Positions 33,885-43,172 of a stretch of DNA of 64,000 bases are shown here, in pieces. Both the position numbers and the translations under genes were made by a program. The stretch lies in NCBI RefSeq assembly GCF_001306415.1, contig NZ_LDJX01000008.1:62001-126000 (forward strand), written 5' to 3'. The notes below the pieces were generated by a model. It saw only the letters and a program-made list of their open reading frames with translations, was not told the origin of the DNA and did no database searches. Within the stretch, counting starts at the first letter, position 1. Each line of letters starts with the position of its first letter. The DNA is from Croceitalea dokdonensis DOKDO 023 (GTDB taxonomy: Bacteria > Bacteroidota > Bacteroidia > Flavobacteriales > Flavobacteriaceae).

Positions 33885-36800
33885 TTAATTTAAATCGAAA
33901 AGGTTTTCTGAGAATTTCTGAATATAGGCAGAGGGGCCAAGACCATATTTTTTTTGAAAACACTTACTAAAGTACTTGGGATTTTTAAATCCGACTTCAT
34001 AACTCACTTCGGAGATGTTCAAGTTACCTTGTTCCAATAATTGGGCCGCCCTTTTCATGCGTACCTCTTGTATAAATTCATTTGGTGTGAAGTTGGTCCA
34101 TGCCTTGATTTTTGTAAACAGCAAGGTTCTGCTCACCCCAAGCTCAGAACAAAACGCAATGATATCAAAATTGGAGTTGGAAATATTGTCCTCAACAATG
34201 TTTAGCGCCTTTTTTAATAATTTTTCGTCCATTGAAGAGGTCACAATCTCGCTAGGGGCTAAACGTTCCTCCTTGGAAAACTTTATCTGTAACCGTTTAG
34301 AGGAATCAATAAGATTTTTAACCCTTAGCTTAAATTCCTTTATGTTGAATGGTTTGCTGATATAATCGTCCGCTCCATTTTCAAGGCCTTCAAATTTATA
34401 AATGAGCGCAGTTCTAGAGGTAAGTAAAATAACGGGAATATGACTGGTTTTGATATTGGCCTTTAGTTTGGCACAAAGTTCAGTGCCCACCATTTCTGGC
34501 ATAATAACATCTGAAATAACCAAGCAGGGTAGATGTTTTAATGCTTTCAGCAAGGCTTCCCTACCGTTCCCCGCTTCCAGCACTTTATACTTTTCTTTTA
34601 GTAGCTCTTTGATAAATTTACGAAGGGGTACATTGTCCTCAACCAATAGGACAGTGTCTTTTTCTTTGTCCGCCAAGACTTCTTCTGGCCCCAAGAAAGT
34701 ATCGTCTAACGGTGTTTCCATTTGTTCCACATACAGCCCAAGATCATCACTAAACTTGTAGTTTTCGTTAATATCCTTATCGGTGATATGATCGCTGCCC
34801 AATTTTAGGCTTACCCTAAATGTGGTGCCCTGCACCTTACCATCGTCAATATGGATGGTTCCCTTGTGCAAATCAATTATGCTTTTGGCAATCGATAGGC
34901 CAATACCAGTTCCGGTTCCTTGGACCGTAGCTGGTTTTTGGTATTCCGGTATTTCAAAGAAACGATCAAATACTTTATTTCGATACGCCTCAGGAATCCC
35001 AGGTCCAGAATCGGTAACATCGATTATGATATTACTAGGGTCCTTTTTAATTGAAATAACAATTCTTCCTCCTGAGGGGGTGTATTTAAATGCATTTGAA
35101 ATGAGGTTGTAAAAAACCTGTTCTAATTTGGGACGATCGTAGTACACCAATATTTTTTCCTCCTCAGTTTTAAATTCATAGTCATACCCATTGCACTTGG
35201 CATATTCGGAAAAGGATAAGTATATCTCTTGGAGAAACTTTATAATGTTGCCTTCGGCCGCTTCAAGCGTATATTTTTGATGCTCTAATTTTCTAAAATC
35301 CATTAATCTGTTGATCAATTGCAATAGCCGGTTGGCACTGCTCTCAATAACCAAAAGCTTTTTGTAGACCACACTGCTGCCTTTATAGTCCGTCAACAGC
35401 TGTTCAAGCGGTCCGGTAATCAAGGTAAGTGGCGTTCTAAACTCATGGGATATGTTCGTAAAAAACTTTAGTTTGGCATCATTGATTTCTTGGTTTCTTT
35501 GGTTTTCTAAATGTTCTAGTTGTAGTTTGTGTTTTAGCTTGGTTTTAGAGCGTATACTAACAATTAACCAGTATGCAATGCCAAGAATGGCCAGCAAGTA
35601 GCATATTTTTGCCCAAATGGTAAGCCATGGTGCCGGGCGAACATTGATTTCCAACGAGGCAGATTCTTTGTTCCAGACCCCATCATTATTGGCTCCTTTC
35701 ACTTCAAAAATATAATTTCCCGGTCGCTGAATGGTGTAATTTACGCTAGGCCTATTGGTATGGGTCCAATTGTCTTCAAGCCCCAGCATTCTATATTTAT
35801 ACTGATTACTGTTGGGGTTGATGTAGTTTGGGATGGCGAAACTAATGGAAAAATTAGTGTTTTCATGATTCAAGTCTATAGCCTTGGTGAAAGGCATACT
35901 TTGTGCTAATATCCCACTTTCTCCACCTACCTTTACCGATGTGCTCTTTATTTTAAAATCAGTTAAAATAACTTGGGGTACGTGGTCATTTCTTGAAATG
36001 TTTTCCGCATCAAAAGAAGAGACGCCATGTGGGCCTCCAAAAAAGAATGTTGATGCTCCTTGTTTAAGTGCGGCACCACTACTAAATTCATTGCCAACCA
36101 AGCCATCTTTTTTGGAATAGGTCATGAAGGAATTATTGACAACATCATACTTAACCAAGCCTTCGTTGCAGCTCATCCATAAGGTGTTGTTCGCTCCTTC
36201 CAAAATAGCATAAACCGAAGTTACTTGGTTGGAGGTGGCTATGGTTACCGGTTCAAATTCATTACCGTTAAAACGAAATAGTCCCTTTCCACGTATACCC
36301 ACCCAAATGACGCCCTTACTATCTTGAAATATGGTAAGTATGTCTTCACCCGAGCCTATGTGGCCGTTATAAAAGAATCGTTTTAAACGGTTGTTACTGT
36401 AGCTTCCGTCATAAAATGGCAATAGATTAAGACCACTCTGGGTACCTATCCAAATATTGGAGCCTTTATCTACCATAAGGCTTCTTACCCTATCATTGGT
36501 AAGGCTTTGTTCAGAGTTTGATTTGTTAATAAAACGAACATAGGATTGGTCTTTTTTATTGTAACGCCAGAGTCCTTTGCCAAAGGTGCCAATCCAAATA
36601 TCATTGTCTAGCCCTTTTTTCATGGTATTTATTCCTGTACCCTCAAAAGCTTCGTTCAAAGGTTCTGGAAAAACCCCTTTCTCAAACTTATTTTTTACAA
36701 TATTATAGGTTTCTATTCCTCTATTAAAGGTGCCTATCCATAGTACGTTTTCATCAAGTAATAGTGATTTGATATTATCACTTTCTATAATTTTTGAATT

Positions 36801-37991
36801 TACGGTGTTGATAAAACGACTGGCCTTGGTATTGCTGTTGTAAATGGTCATGCCCCCGCCCTCGGTACCAAAATAAAGGTGTCCATTACCATCGTCAACA
36901 ATTGAACTAACTACTTTATGCGACAATAAACCTTTGGCACTAGATTCATTAAAATTGATAAAATTATTGTTGGAGTCATCCCATATATCAACACCTCCGT
37001 AGTAGGAGCCTATCCAGATAGAGCCCTTAATATCCTTAAAAATGGATTTAATATAGTTATGGCTAATTCCGTTTTGGTCTTTTGAATCATAGAGCAGTTG
37101 TTCTGGTGCTTTATTGTTTTTTAACACCACTATCCCGTTAGAAGTGCCAGACCATATTTGCCCATTGTCATCTGCGACAATAGCCCTAACATCTTCATTC
37201 TGGTTTAAGATTTTAGTGTCAAGAAACCGCTCGGAGATTAAGTCAAATTTTAAAATGCCCATGTTTTTTGTGCCCACGCAAATCGTGTTTTCATCACAGA
37301 GCGACATGGTTTGTACAAATGCTTCGGTTTCTCCGAAAGGCGCATGGCTTGCTTGAAAAACATAGTTGTTGCCACCCTTGTCCATGACCTTACAAAATCC
37401 TTTGGAAGTGCCTAGCCATAGCGTGCCATTGTTTGCCTTAAGAATACTGAGCACGTAGTTTGAGGGAAGTCTGTTGTCCGCACTGTCTCCTTTATCAAAA
37501 TAGTTGTCAAAACGTTTTGCTTCTTTATCGTAGATGCTCAAGCCGTTTGAAGTGCCTATCCATATGTTACCATCCGAGGCTTCTTCAATGGCCCAAATAC
37601 TGTTGTCACACAAGGAATTTTTGTCGTTGTAATGATAAAACCGTTGAAACGTATCCTTGCGTGGGTCGTATTTGTTAAGGCCGTTGTACGTGCCAATCCA
37701 AATATAGCCTTCACTATCTTCTTTAATTGAAAGGATATCACTATTGCTAATGGAGGTACTGTCAGTAGGAATATTTCTAAATATTCTAAAACCACTGCCA
37801 TCATAAAGGTTTAGACCATCACGGGTACCTAGCCACATTCTCCCTAGATTATCCTGCTCCATGGCAATAACGGAACTTTGTGAAAGTCCGTCAGAGGTGC
37901 CCAAGTGTTTAAACTTAAACGGGTTTTCCTGATTCTGGGAGAAACAGGCAATGGTACTTAGAAGAAAAATATATAGAATTACATTCCTCAT
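33885..37991 (-). CDS. Hybrid two-component sensor histidine kinase/response regulator (HTCS)
   Basis: 1368 residues. Signal peptide, then a periplasmic sensor of repeated two-component-regulator propeller blades (motif series IWIGTYNGLNKYD, MWLGTRDGLNLYD, LWLGTSKGFCKV, IWIGTQSGLNLLP) up to about residue 690. A Y_Y_Y domain (NYTIQRPGNYIFEVKGAN) lies near 750-775 and a membrane helix near 787-810. The kinase has its H-box NISHEFRTPLTLITGPLEQ near residue 847 and ATPase boxes FYNLISNAFKYTPSGG, DSGPGIP and GTGIGLSIAKS. A receiver domain (VEDNVPLRKF, phospho-Asp in ISDVIMPEM near 1160, SKPF) is followed by an AraC HTH (residues about 1265-1350). It should sense periplasmic oligosaccharide and activate susC and possibly the uxu operon behind it. 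Confidence 0.96.
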   Translation of the reverse strand: MRNVILYIFLLSTIACFSQNQENPFKFKHLGTSDGLSQSSVIAMEQDNLGRMWLGTRDGLNLYDGSGFRIFRNIPTDSTSISNSDILSIKEDSEGYIWIGTYNGLNKYDPRKDTFQRFYHYNDKNSLCDNSIWAIEEASDGNIWIGTSNGLSIYDKEAKRFDNYFDKGDSADNRLPSNYVLSILKANNGTLWLGTSKGFCKVMDKGGNNYVFQASHAPFGETEAFVQTMSLCDENTICVGTKNMGILKFDLISERFLDTKILNQNEDVRAIVADDNGQIWSGTSNGIVVLKNNKAPEQLLYDSKDQNGISHNYIKSIFKDIKGSIWIGSYYGGVDIWDDSNNNFINFNESSAKGLLSHKVVSSIVDDGNGHLYFGTEGGGMTIYNSNTKASRFINTVNSKIIESDNIKSLLLDENVLWIGTFNRGIETYNIVKNKFEKGVFPEPLNEAFEGTGINTMKKGLDNDIWIGTFGKGLWRYNKKDQSYVRFINKSNSEQSLTNDRVRSLMVDKGSNIWIGTQSGLNLLPFYDGSYSNNRLKRFFYNGHIGSGEDILTIFQDSKGVIWVGIRGKGLFRFNGNEFEPVTIATSNQVTSVYAILEGANNTLWMSCNEGLVKYDVVNNSFMTYSKKDGLVGNEFSSGAALKQGASTFFFGGPHGVSSFDAENISRNDHVPQVILTDFKIKSTSVKVGGESGILAQSMPFTKAIDLNHENTNFSISFAIPNYINPNSNQYKYRMLGLEDNWTHTNRPSVNYTIQRPGNYIFEVKGANNDGVWNKESASLEINVRPAPWLTIWAKICYLLAILGIAYWLIVSIRSKTKLKHKLQLEHLENQRNQEINDAKLKFFTNISHEFRTPLTLITGPLEQLLTDYKGSSVVYKKLLVIESSANRLLQLINRLMDFRKLEHQKYTLEAAEGNIIKFLQEIYLSFSEYAKCNGYDYEFKTEEEKILVYYDRPKLEQVFYNLISNAFKYTPSGGRIVISIKKDPSNIIIDVTDSGPGIPEAYRNKVFDRFFEIPEYQKPATVQGTGTGIGLSIAKSIIDLHKGTIHIDDGKVQGTTFRVSLKLGSDHITDKDINENYKFSDDLGLYVEQMETPLDDTFLGPEEVLADKEKDTVLLVEDNVPLRKFIKELLKEKYKVLEAGNGREALLKALKHLPCLVISDVIMPEMVGTELCAKLKANIKTSHIPVILLTSRTALIYKFEGLENGADDYISKPFNIKEFKLRVKNLIDSSKRLQIKFSKEERLAPSEIVTSSMDEKLLKKALNIVEDNISNSNFDIIAFCSELGVSRTLLFTKIKAWTNFTPNEFIQEVRMKRAAQLLEQGNLNISEVSYEVGFKNPKYFSKCFQKKYGLGPSAYIQKFSENLFDLN

Positions 37992-38281
37992 GGAAACTAT
38001 GGTATGCGACCAAACGGATTTTCTTAATTCATACTCGGATTTAAAAAATGGTATTGGAGATATCCATTAAAAACCAATACGAAACGAAGGCCAATTTAAA
38101 ACAAAACAACAATAGTACCTTAACAAGATACAACAGGATACCTTTAGTAGTGGTCATTACTACTTTTATTATCTTTAAATGAACGGGATTGCTCCTATTC
38201 TGTACTTTTTTTAAACCTATTTATTCTCCCCGTTCCAATTTAAAAAATTAATATTATAAAGTTAAACGAGATTACTACAAA
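37992..38281. promoter_or_regulatory. Divergent regulatory region between HTCS and the uxu/kdu operon
   Basis: 290 bp without a gene. It holds inverted repeats GTATTGG/CCAATAC (38051-38057 and 38074-38080), AGTAGT/ACTACT separated by 7 nt (38146-38164) and GAACGGG/CCCGTTC (38181-38187 and 38229-38235), plus a long AT-rich stretch. The 6-7-6 repeat is the most operator-like. No exact TAnnTTTG was found for either side; TACTTTTT near 38202 is one base off on the plus strand. Confidence 0.4.
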
Positions 38282-39112
38282 ATGACCAATAAAACAATAG
38301 TACTTACAGGCGCCGGAGGGGTGTTATGCAGCACCCTGGCAATGGCATTGGCAAAGGAGGGCCATAGAATTGCCGTGCTGGACCTTAATAAAGAGGCTGC
38401 CGATAAAGTTGCCGAAGAAATAACGCATGATGGGGGCACTGCACTAGGTGTTGCCGCCAATGTACTTCAGAAAGATTCGCTCGAAAAAGCAAAACAAACG
38501 GTGCATGCCAAATTTGGTGCTTGTGACATTTTAATCAATGGGGCAGGGGGAAACCATCCCTTGGGCACCACCTCCAATCCATTTTTTGAAATGGATGATT
38601 TAAAAAACACGGCGGAGGGTTTCAAAACTTTTTTTGATTTGGATGCCGATGGCATACAGTTCACCTTCAACCTCAATTTTATTGGAACCCTTTTACCAAC
38701 ACAGGTATTTGCCGCTGATATGGTAGGAAAAGATGGATGCAGTATATTGAACATATCTTCTATGAACGCCTTTACCCCGCTAACTAAAATTCCCGCATAC
38801 AGTGGGGCCAAAGCTGCGGTATCAAATTTCACCCAATGGCTGGCAGTACATTTTTCAAAAGTTGGGATACGGGTCAATGCATTAGCCCCAGGTTTTTTCT
38901 TGACCGACCAAAACAGGGCCTTGCTAACGGAAAGTGACGGTTCACTGACCCCAAGGGGAAATACGATTATTGGGCAGACCCCTATGGGCAGGTTTGGGGA
39001 ACCTGAAGATTTAATAGGAACCACACTTTGGCTTTGTGGCAATGGTGCTTCATTTGTTACAGGCGTAGTGGTGCCAGTTGATGGTGGTTTTAGCGCATTT
39101 AGCGGGGTTTAA
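38282..39112 (+). CDS. SDR-family D-mannonate (fructuronate) oxidoreductase
   Basis: 276 residues. The cofactor motif TGAGGVLCSTLAMALA departs slightly from TGxxxGxG, as seen in SDR-type mannonate oxidoreductases. INGAGGNHPLGTT, ISSMNAFTPL (catalytic Ser) and YSGAKAA (Tyr/Lys) are present, and the middle insertion around residues 98-120 (FEMDDLKNTAEGFKTFFDLD) is typical of this subgroup. It reduces D-fructuronate to D-mannonate, replacing the polyol-type UxuB. The next gene is mannonate dehydratase and UxaC is encoded at 46.9-48.3 kb, so the glucuronate-to-KDG route is complete. Confidence 0.87.
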   Translation: MTNKTIVLTGAGGVLCSTLAMALAKEGHRIAVLDLNKEAADKVAEEITHDGGTALGVAANVLQKDSLEKAKQTVHAKFGACDILINGAGGNHPLGTTSNPFFEMDDLKNTAEGFKTFFDLDADGIQFTFNLNFIGTLLPTQVFAADMVGKDGCSILNISSMNAFTPLTKIPAYSGAKAAVSNFTQWLAVHFSKVGIRVNALAPGFFLTDQNRALLTESDGSLTPRGNTIIGQTPMGRFGEPEDLIGTTLWLCGNGASFVTGVVVPVDGGFSAFSGV

Positions 39113-39130
39113 ACGAAAGCACACATTAAA

Positions 39131-40324
39131 ATGAATATAGGATTAGAACAAACTTGGCGGTGGTACGGACCAAACGACCCGGTATCCCTTGCTGATATTA
39201 AACAAGCCGGGGCTACTGGAATTGTAAGTGCCCTGCACCATATACCCAATGGCCAGGTTTGGCCAGTTGAGGAAATTCAAAAACGAAAAAAAGATATAGA
39301 AAACGCCGGGCTTTCATGGTCGGTAGTGGAAAGTGTCCCAATTCACGAAGCCATCAAAACACAGGCTGAAGGTTACATGCGCTATGTAGAAAATTACAAG
39401 CAAACGCTGCTCAACTTGGGGGAATGTGGTATCGATATCGTTTGCTACAATTTTATGCCCGTACTGGATTGGACCAGGACCAATCTAAACTATGAGGTGG
39501 AGGACGGTTCAACGGCCCTACGTTTTGAAGCTGCTGCTTTTGCGGCTTTTGAGCTATTCCTGTTGAAAAGACCGGGAGCTGAAGAAAGTTACACTGAAGA
39601 AGAGAAGCAAAGGGCAGTTTCCTATTTTGAAGGCCTTTCCGAGGAGCAAAAAACGCAGTTGAGCAACAACATTATCGCGGGCTTACCTGGAGCCGAAGAG
39701 GGTTATACGCTGGAAGCCTTCAATGAAGTTCTCGCCACTTATAACCATATTGGCCCAAAAGAATTAAAGCAACATCTTTTTGAGTTTTTGAGCCACATTA
39801 TACCGGCGGCTGAAGAGGCTGGGGTGCTAATGTGTATCCATCCTGATGATCCGCCTTATCCGATTTTAGGCTTGCCGAGGGTAGTCAGCACGGAACAGGA
39901 TATTGTAGACCTTTACCAAGCGGTGGACAGTCCAAATAACGGACTTACCTTTTGTACGGGATCTTTTGGCGTACGCGCGGACAATGATTTGGCAGGAATG
40001 ATAGAACGTTTAGGCCACCGCATCCATTTTATCCATTTACGAAGTACCAAACGCGATGAGCACGGTAATTTTCATGAGGCCAATCATTTAGAGGGTGATG
40101 TGGATATGTACGCGGTGATGAAAGCTTTGGTCAATGAACAGGAAAAAAGAAAAGCTGCTGGACGTAAAGACACAAAAATGCCCATGCGTCCAGACCATGG
40201 TCATAAAATGCTAGATGATTTAAAGAAAAAAACTAATCCCGGCTATTCGGGTATTGGCCGTCTTAGGGGGCTTGCCGAACTCAGGGGATTGGAACTTGGA
40301 ATACGAAAATCAATATATAACTAA
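39131..40324 (+). CDS. uxuA: Mannonate dehydratase
   Basis: 397 residues, the normal family length. N-terminal [20 protein letters not shown] and [16 protein letters not shown] are diagnostic for UxuA. The metal-binding part includes [17 protein letters not shown] near residue 240, [14 protein letters not shown], and [29 protein letters not shown] with His and Asp ligands. It dehydrates D-mannonate to 2-keto-3-deoxygluconate with Mn or Fe. It lies 18 bp after the SDR gene, its pathway predecessor. Confidence 0.97.
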   Translation: MNIGLEQTWRWYGPNDPVSLADIKQAGATGIVSALHHIPNGQVWPVEEIQKRKKDIENAGLSWSVVESVPIHEAIKTQAEGYMRYVENYKQTLLNLGECGIDIVCYNFMPVLDWTRTNLNYEVEDGSTALRFEAAAFAAFELFLLKRPGAEESYTEEEKQRAVSYFEGLSEEQKTQLSNNIIAGLPGAEEGYTLEAFNEVLATYNHIGPKELKQHLFEFLSHIIPAAEEAGVLMCIHPDDPPYPILGLPRVVSTEQDIVDLYQAVDSPNNGLTFCTGSFGVRADNDLAGMIERLGHRIHFIHLRSTKRDEHGNFHEANHLEGDVDMYAVMKALVNEQEKRKAAGRKDTKMPMRPDHGHKMLDDLKKKTNPGYSGIGRLRGLAELRGLELGIRKSIYN

Positions 40325-40341
40325 ACCTAAAAACAACGATA

Positions 40342-41181
40342 ATGTCAGTATCCTACGAAACCCGTTATGCTTCAAGTCCTGAAGCGGTTAAAAAATACGA
40401 CACTACTGAACTGCGAGATGAATTCTTGATTGATAACCTCATGGAAAAAGGAAAAATCAATCTGACTTACACGCATTATGACCGTTACATCGCAGGTTCG
40501 GCAGTGCCTGATCAACCTTTAAGGCTGGAAACCATTGACCCACTTAAAGCGGAGTATTTCTTGGAGCGCCGGGAATTAGGAATTATCAACGTGGGCGATT
40601 CTGGCAGTGTTGAGGTCGATGGTGAAACTTACCACTTGGCTCATAAAGATGCCTTGTACATTGGTCAAGGGGCTAAAGAAGTGGTTTTTAAAAGCGATGA
40701 TGCATCCAAGCCCGCTAAGTATTACTTGAATTCTGCACCGGCCCACACTTCCTATCCTACGAAAAAAGTCAGTCTTGCCGAGGCCAATAAATTGGAATTA
40801 GGCTCCTTGGAAACGGCCAACCACCGCACGGTAAGTCAAATGATCATTGGTGGTGTGGTCACTACCTGTCAACTTCAAATGGGAATGACCGAGCTCAAAA
40901 CAGGTAGTGTTTGGAATACCATGCCTGCGCACGTGCATGACAGGCGTATGGAAGTGTATTTTTATTTGGATGTACCGGAGGGGCAATCCGTTTGTCATTT
41001 TATGGGGCAGCCCCAAGAAACACGACATATTTGGATGCAAAACCATGAAGCAGTGATTTCCCCACCTTGGTCCATTCACTGTGGTTCAGGCACTTCTAAC
41101 TACACCTTTATATGGGGTATGGCCGGTGAAAATTTAGATTATGGCGATATGGATGTCGCTAAAATAACCGATTTAAGATAA
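40342..41181 (+). CDS. kduI: 5-keto-4-deoxyuronate isomerase (DKI isomerase)
   Basis: 279 residues, full length. The double cupin fold shows the metal ligands in MPAHVHDRRMEVYFYLD (His, His, Glu) near residue 196 and PPWSIHCGSGTSNYTFIWGM near residue 243 (His). Upstream, RRELGIINVGDSG is also conserved in KduI. The enzyme converts 5-keto-4-deoxyuronate (DKI) to 2,5-diketo-3-deoxygluconate (DKII). The source of DKI here would be GH88 or exolytic lyases acting on glucuronan- or pectin-type unsaturated ends. kduD follows after 4 bp. Confidence 0.97.
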   Translation: MSVSYETRYASSPEAVKKYDTTELRDEFLIDNLMEKGKINLTYTHYDRYIAGSAVPDQPLRLETIDPLKAEYFLERRELGIINVGDSGSVEVDGETYHLAHKDALYIGQGAKEVVFKSDDASKPAKYYLNSAPAHTSYPTKKVSLAEANKLELGSLETANHRTVSQMIIGGVVTTCQLQMGMTELKTGSVWNTMPAHVHDRRMEVYFYLDVPEGQSVCHFMGQPQETRHIWMQNHEAVISPPWSIHCGSGTSNYTFIWGMAGENLDYGDMDVAKITDLR

Positions 41182-41185
41182 TCCA

Positions 41186-41980
41186 ATGAGCGTAGAATTA
41201 TTCAATCTTTCTGGTAAAATCGCATTGGTAACCGGTAGCACCCACGGCTTGGGAATGGCCATGGCAAAAGCAATGGGAAAGGCCGGGGCGACTATCGTGG
41301 TCAATGGCAATTCTTCCCAACAAAAAATCGATGATGCCGTGGCCCATTACAAAAATGAAGGTATCAATGCCGTTGGTTACAAATTTAATGTAGCCGATGA
41401 AGCACAAGTCATTGATGCCATAAGCACCATACAAAGTGAAGTTGGCCCTATTGATATCTTGGTGAATAATGCGGGAATCATTAAGCGAACCCCTTTGGAA
41501 GAAATGGAAGTGGCGGATTTTAAGCAGGTCATCGATATCGACTTGGTGAGTCCGTTCATTATGTCCAAACATGTGGTGAAAGGAATGATGGCCAGAAAAA
41601 AAGGAAAAATCATTAATATCTGTTCCATGATGAGCGAATTGGGCAGAAATACCGTTGGGGCTTATGCTGCTGCAAAGGGCGGACTAAAAATGCTCACCCA
41701 GAACATGTCCACGGAATGGGCCAAACACAACATACAGATCAATGGTATTGGTCCAGGGTATTTTGCCACTTCACAAACGGCTCCTATACGTGTTGATGGG
41801 CATCCGTTCAATGAATTCATTATAAATAGAACACCTGCTGCCAAATGGGGAGACCCGGACGATTTAGGCGGTGCAGCTATTTTTTTAGCTTCAAAAGCCA
41901 GTGATTTTGTTAACGGTCATGTACTTTATGTTGATGGCGGAATCTTGGCTACCATTGGTAAACCTTCAAATGAAAATTAA
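41186..41980 (+). CDS. kduD: 2-deoxy-D-gluconate 3-dehydrogenase / DKII reductase
   Basis: 264 residues, classical SDR: TGSTHGLGMAMAKAMG cofactor motif, VNNAGIIKRTPLEEM, ICSMMSELGRNTVGAYAAAKGG with Ser, Tyr and Lys, and the C-terminal FVNGHVLYVDGGILA. The IKRTPLEEM and MMSELGR stretches are usual for KduD/gluconate-5-dehydrogenase. Next to kduI the role is reduction of DKII to 2-keto-3-deoxygluconate with NADH. The downstream DUF4861 gene begins 10 bp after its stop. Confidence 0.94.
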   Translation: MSVELFNLSGKIALVTGSTHGLGMAMAKAMGKAGATIVVNGNSSQQKIDDAVAHYKNEGINAVGYKFNVADEAQVIDAISTIQSEVGPIDILVNNAGIIKRTPLEEMEVADFKQVIDIDLVSPFIMSKHVVKGMMARKKGKIINICSMMSELGRNTVGAYAAAKGGLKMLTQNMSTEWAKHNIQINGIGPGYFATSQTAPIRVDGHPFNEFIINRTPAAKWGDPDDLGGAAIFLASKASDFVNGHVLYVDGGILATIGKPSNEN

Positions 41981-41990
41981 AACACGCGAT

Positions 41991-43166
41991 ATGAAATCTT
42001 TTTTGACACTTCCTGTTTTGTTTTTGGCACTTTTTGCCATTTCCTGCCAAGAGAAAGCGGCTAGACAACAAATAGTGGTGGAAAATACGATGGATGCCCA
42101 CCGTGCTTTTGAAACGGTTTCCGTAAACCTTACCACCATTAAAAATGATGGTGTTTCCGGTGCTATTATTGTAAAGGATGCAAAAACAGGAGAAGTGATG
42201 ACCTCCCAAGAGGTGGATACCGATGGTGATGGCACTGTGGATGTATTATTGTTTCAGCCTAAAATAGCTGCGAATGCCACCAAAACCTATGAGGTCCATT
42301 TTGGTGCTGCTGAAACAGGAACTAAAGGCGACCCTTCCTGTTATTCGCGATTTGTACCGGAACGTACGGATGATTACGCTTGGGAAAACAATCGCGTTGC
42401 CTTTAGGACATACGGTCCCACGGCCCAAAAAATGGTGGAAGACAGCGTTAAAGGCGGTACCTTGTCAAGCGGCATGGATGCTTGGTTAAAAAGGGTAGAT
42501 TACCCCATTATCAATAAATGGTACAAAAAAGAATTGGAAACCGATGGCAGTTACCATAAAGATGATGGTGAAGGTTTGGATAATTTTCACGTAGGTATCA
42601 GTCGAGGCGTCGGCGGAATTGCTAAAAAAGTGGATTCTATCTATCATATCTCCAAAAATTTTACCAGTTGGAAAACCCTGTCCACAGGACCCATCCGCAC
42701 CAGTTTTATCCTCACCTATGCCGATTGGGACGCTGCCGGAAACATGATTTCCGAAGAGAAAAAGATTTCGTTGGACTATGGCCAAAATCTGTCCCGTTTT
42801 GAAATTACGCTAAAGGGAACGGATACCATTTCTGCCGGATTGACACTTCATGAAAAAGATGGTGACATAGGCGTAAATCAAGACAGTGGCTGGGTAAGCT
42901 ATTGGGAGCTTCATGGGGATTCGGAATTGGGTACCGGGATTGTGGTCCCCAATGGCAACATGCTGGGTTATGAACATTATCTGACGGAACGTAAGGATGA
43001 GAGCAACCTCTATGCCCACATCAAGACCAACGACGGAAAAGCCGTGTATTATGCTGGTTTTGGTTGGAAAAAAAGTGGGCAATTTAGTACCAAAGCCCAA
43101 TGGGAAGCCTATTTGGATAGATTTGCCCAGCAATTACAAAACCCACTACAGGTAACTATAAAGTAA
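41991..43166 (+). CDS. DUF4861 lipoprotein
   Basis: 391 residues from the ATG at 41991, which gives a precise lipoprotein signal (MKSFLTLPVLFLALFAISC); earlier in-frame starts overlap kduD. The body matches DUF4861: VNLTTIKNDGVSGAIIVKDAKTG near the N-terminus, ENNRVAFRTYGP, KDDGEGLDNFHVGISRGVGG near residue 190 and GPIRTSFILTYADW. These proteins recur in Bacteroidota uronan and pectin loci, exported and of unproven activity. A carbohydrate-active or periplasmic processing role is inferred from kduID and a TRAP importer on either side. The acidic/His motif DDGEGLDNFH is a good candidate active site. Confidence 0.85.
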   Translation: MKSFLTLPVLFLALFAISCQEKAARQQIVVENTMDAHRAFETVSVNLTTIKNDGVSGAIIVKDAKTGEVMTSQEVDTDGDGTVDVLLFQPKIAANATKTYEVHFGAAETGTKGDPSCYSRFVPERTDDYAWENNRVAFRTYGPTAQKMVEDSVKGGTLSSGMDAWLKRVDYPIINKWYKKELETDGSYHKDDGEGLDNFHVGISRGVGGIAKKVDSIYHISKNFTSWKTLSTGPIRTSFILTYADWDAAGNMISEEKKISLDYGQNLSRFEITLKGTDTISAGLTLHEKDGDIGVNQDSGWVSYWELHGDSELGTGIVVPNGNMLGYEHYLTERKDESNLYAHIKTNDGKAVYYAGFGWKKSGQFSTKAQWEAYLDRFAQQLQNPLQVTIK

Positions 43167-43172
43167 AGAGTT

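Noticed and set aside
38467-39042. Minus-strand open frame of 191 codons
   Set aside because: Antisense to the SDR mannonate oxidoreductase gene, which has full catalytic motifs; the antisense product matches no fold.
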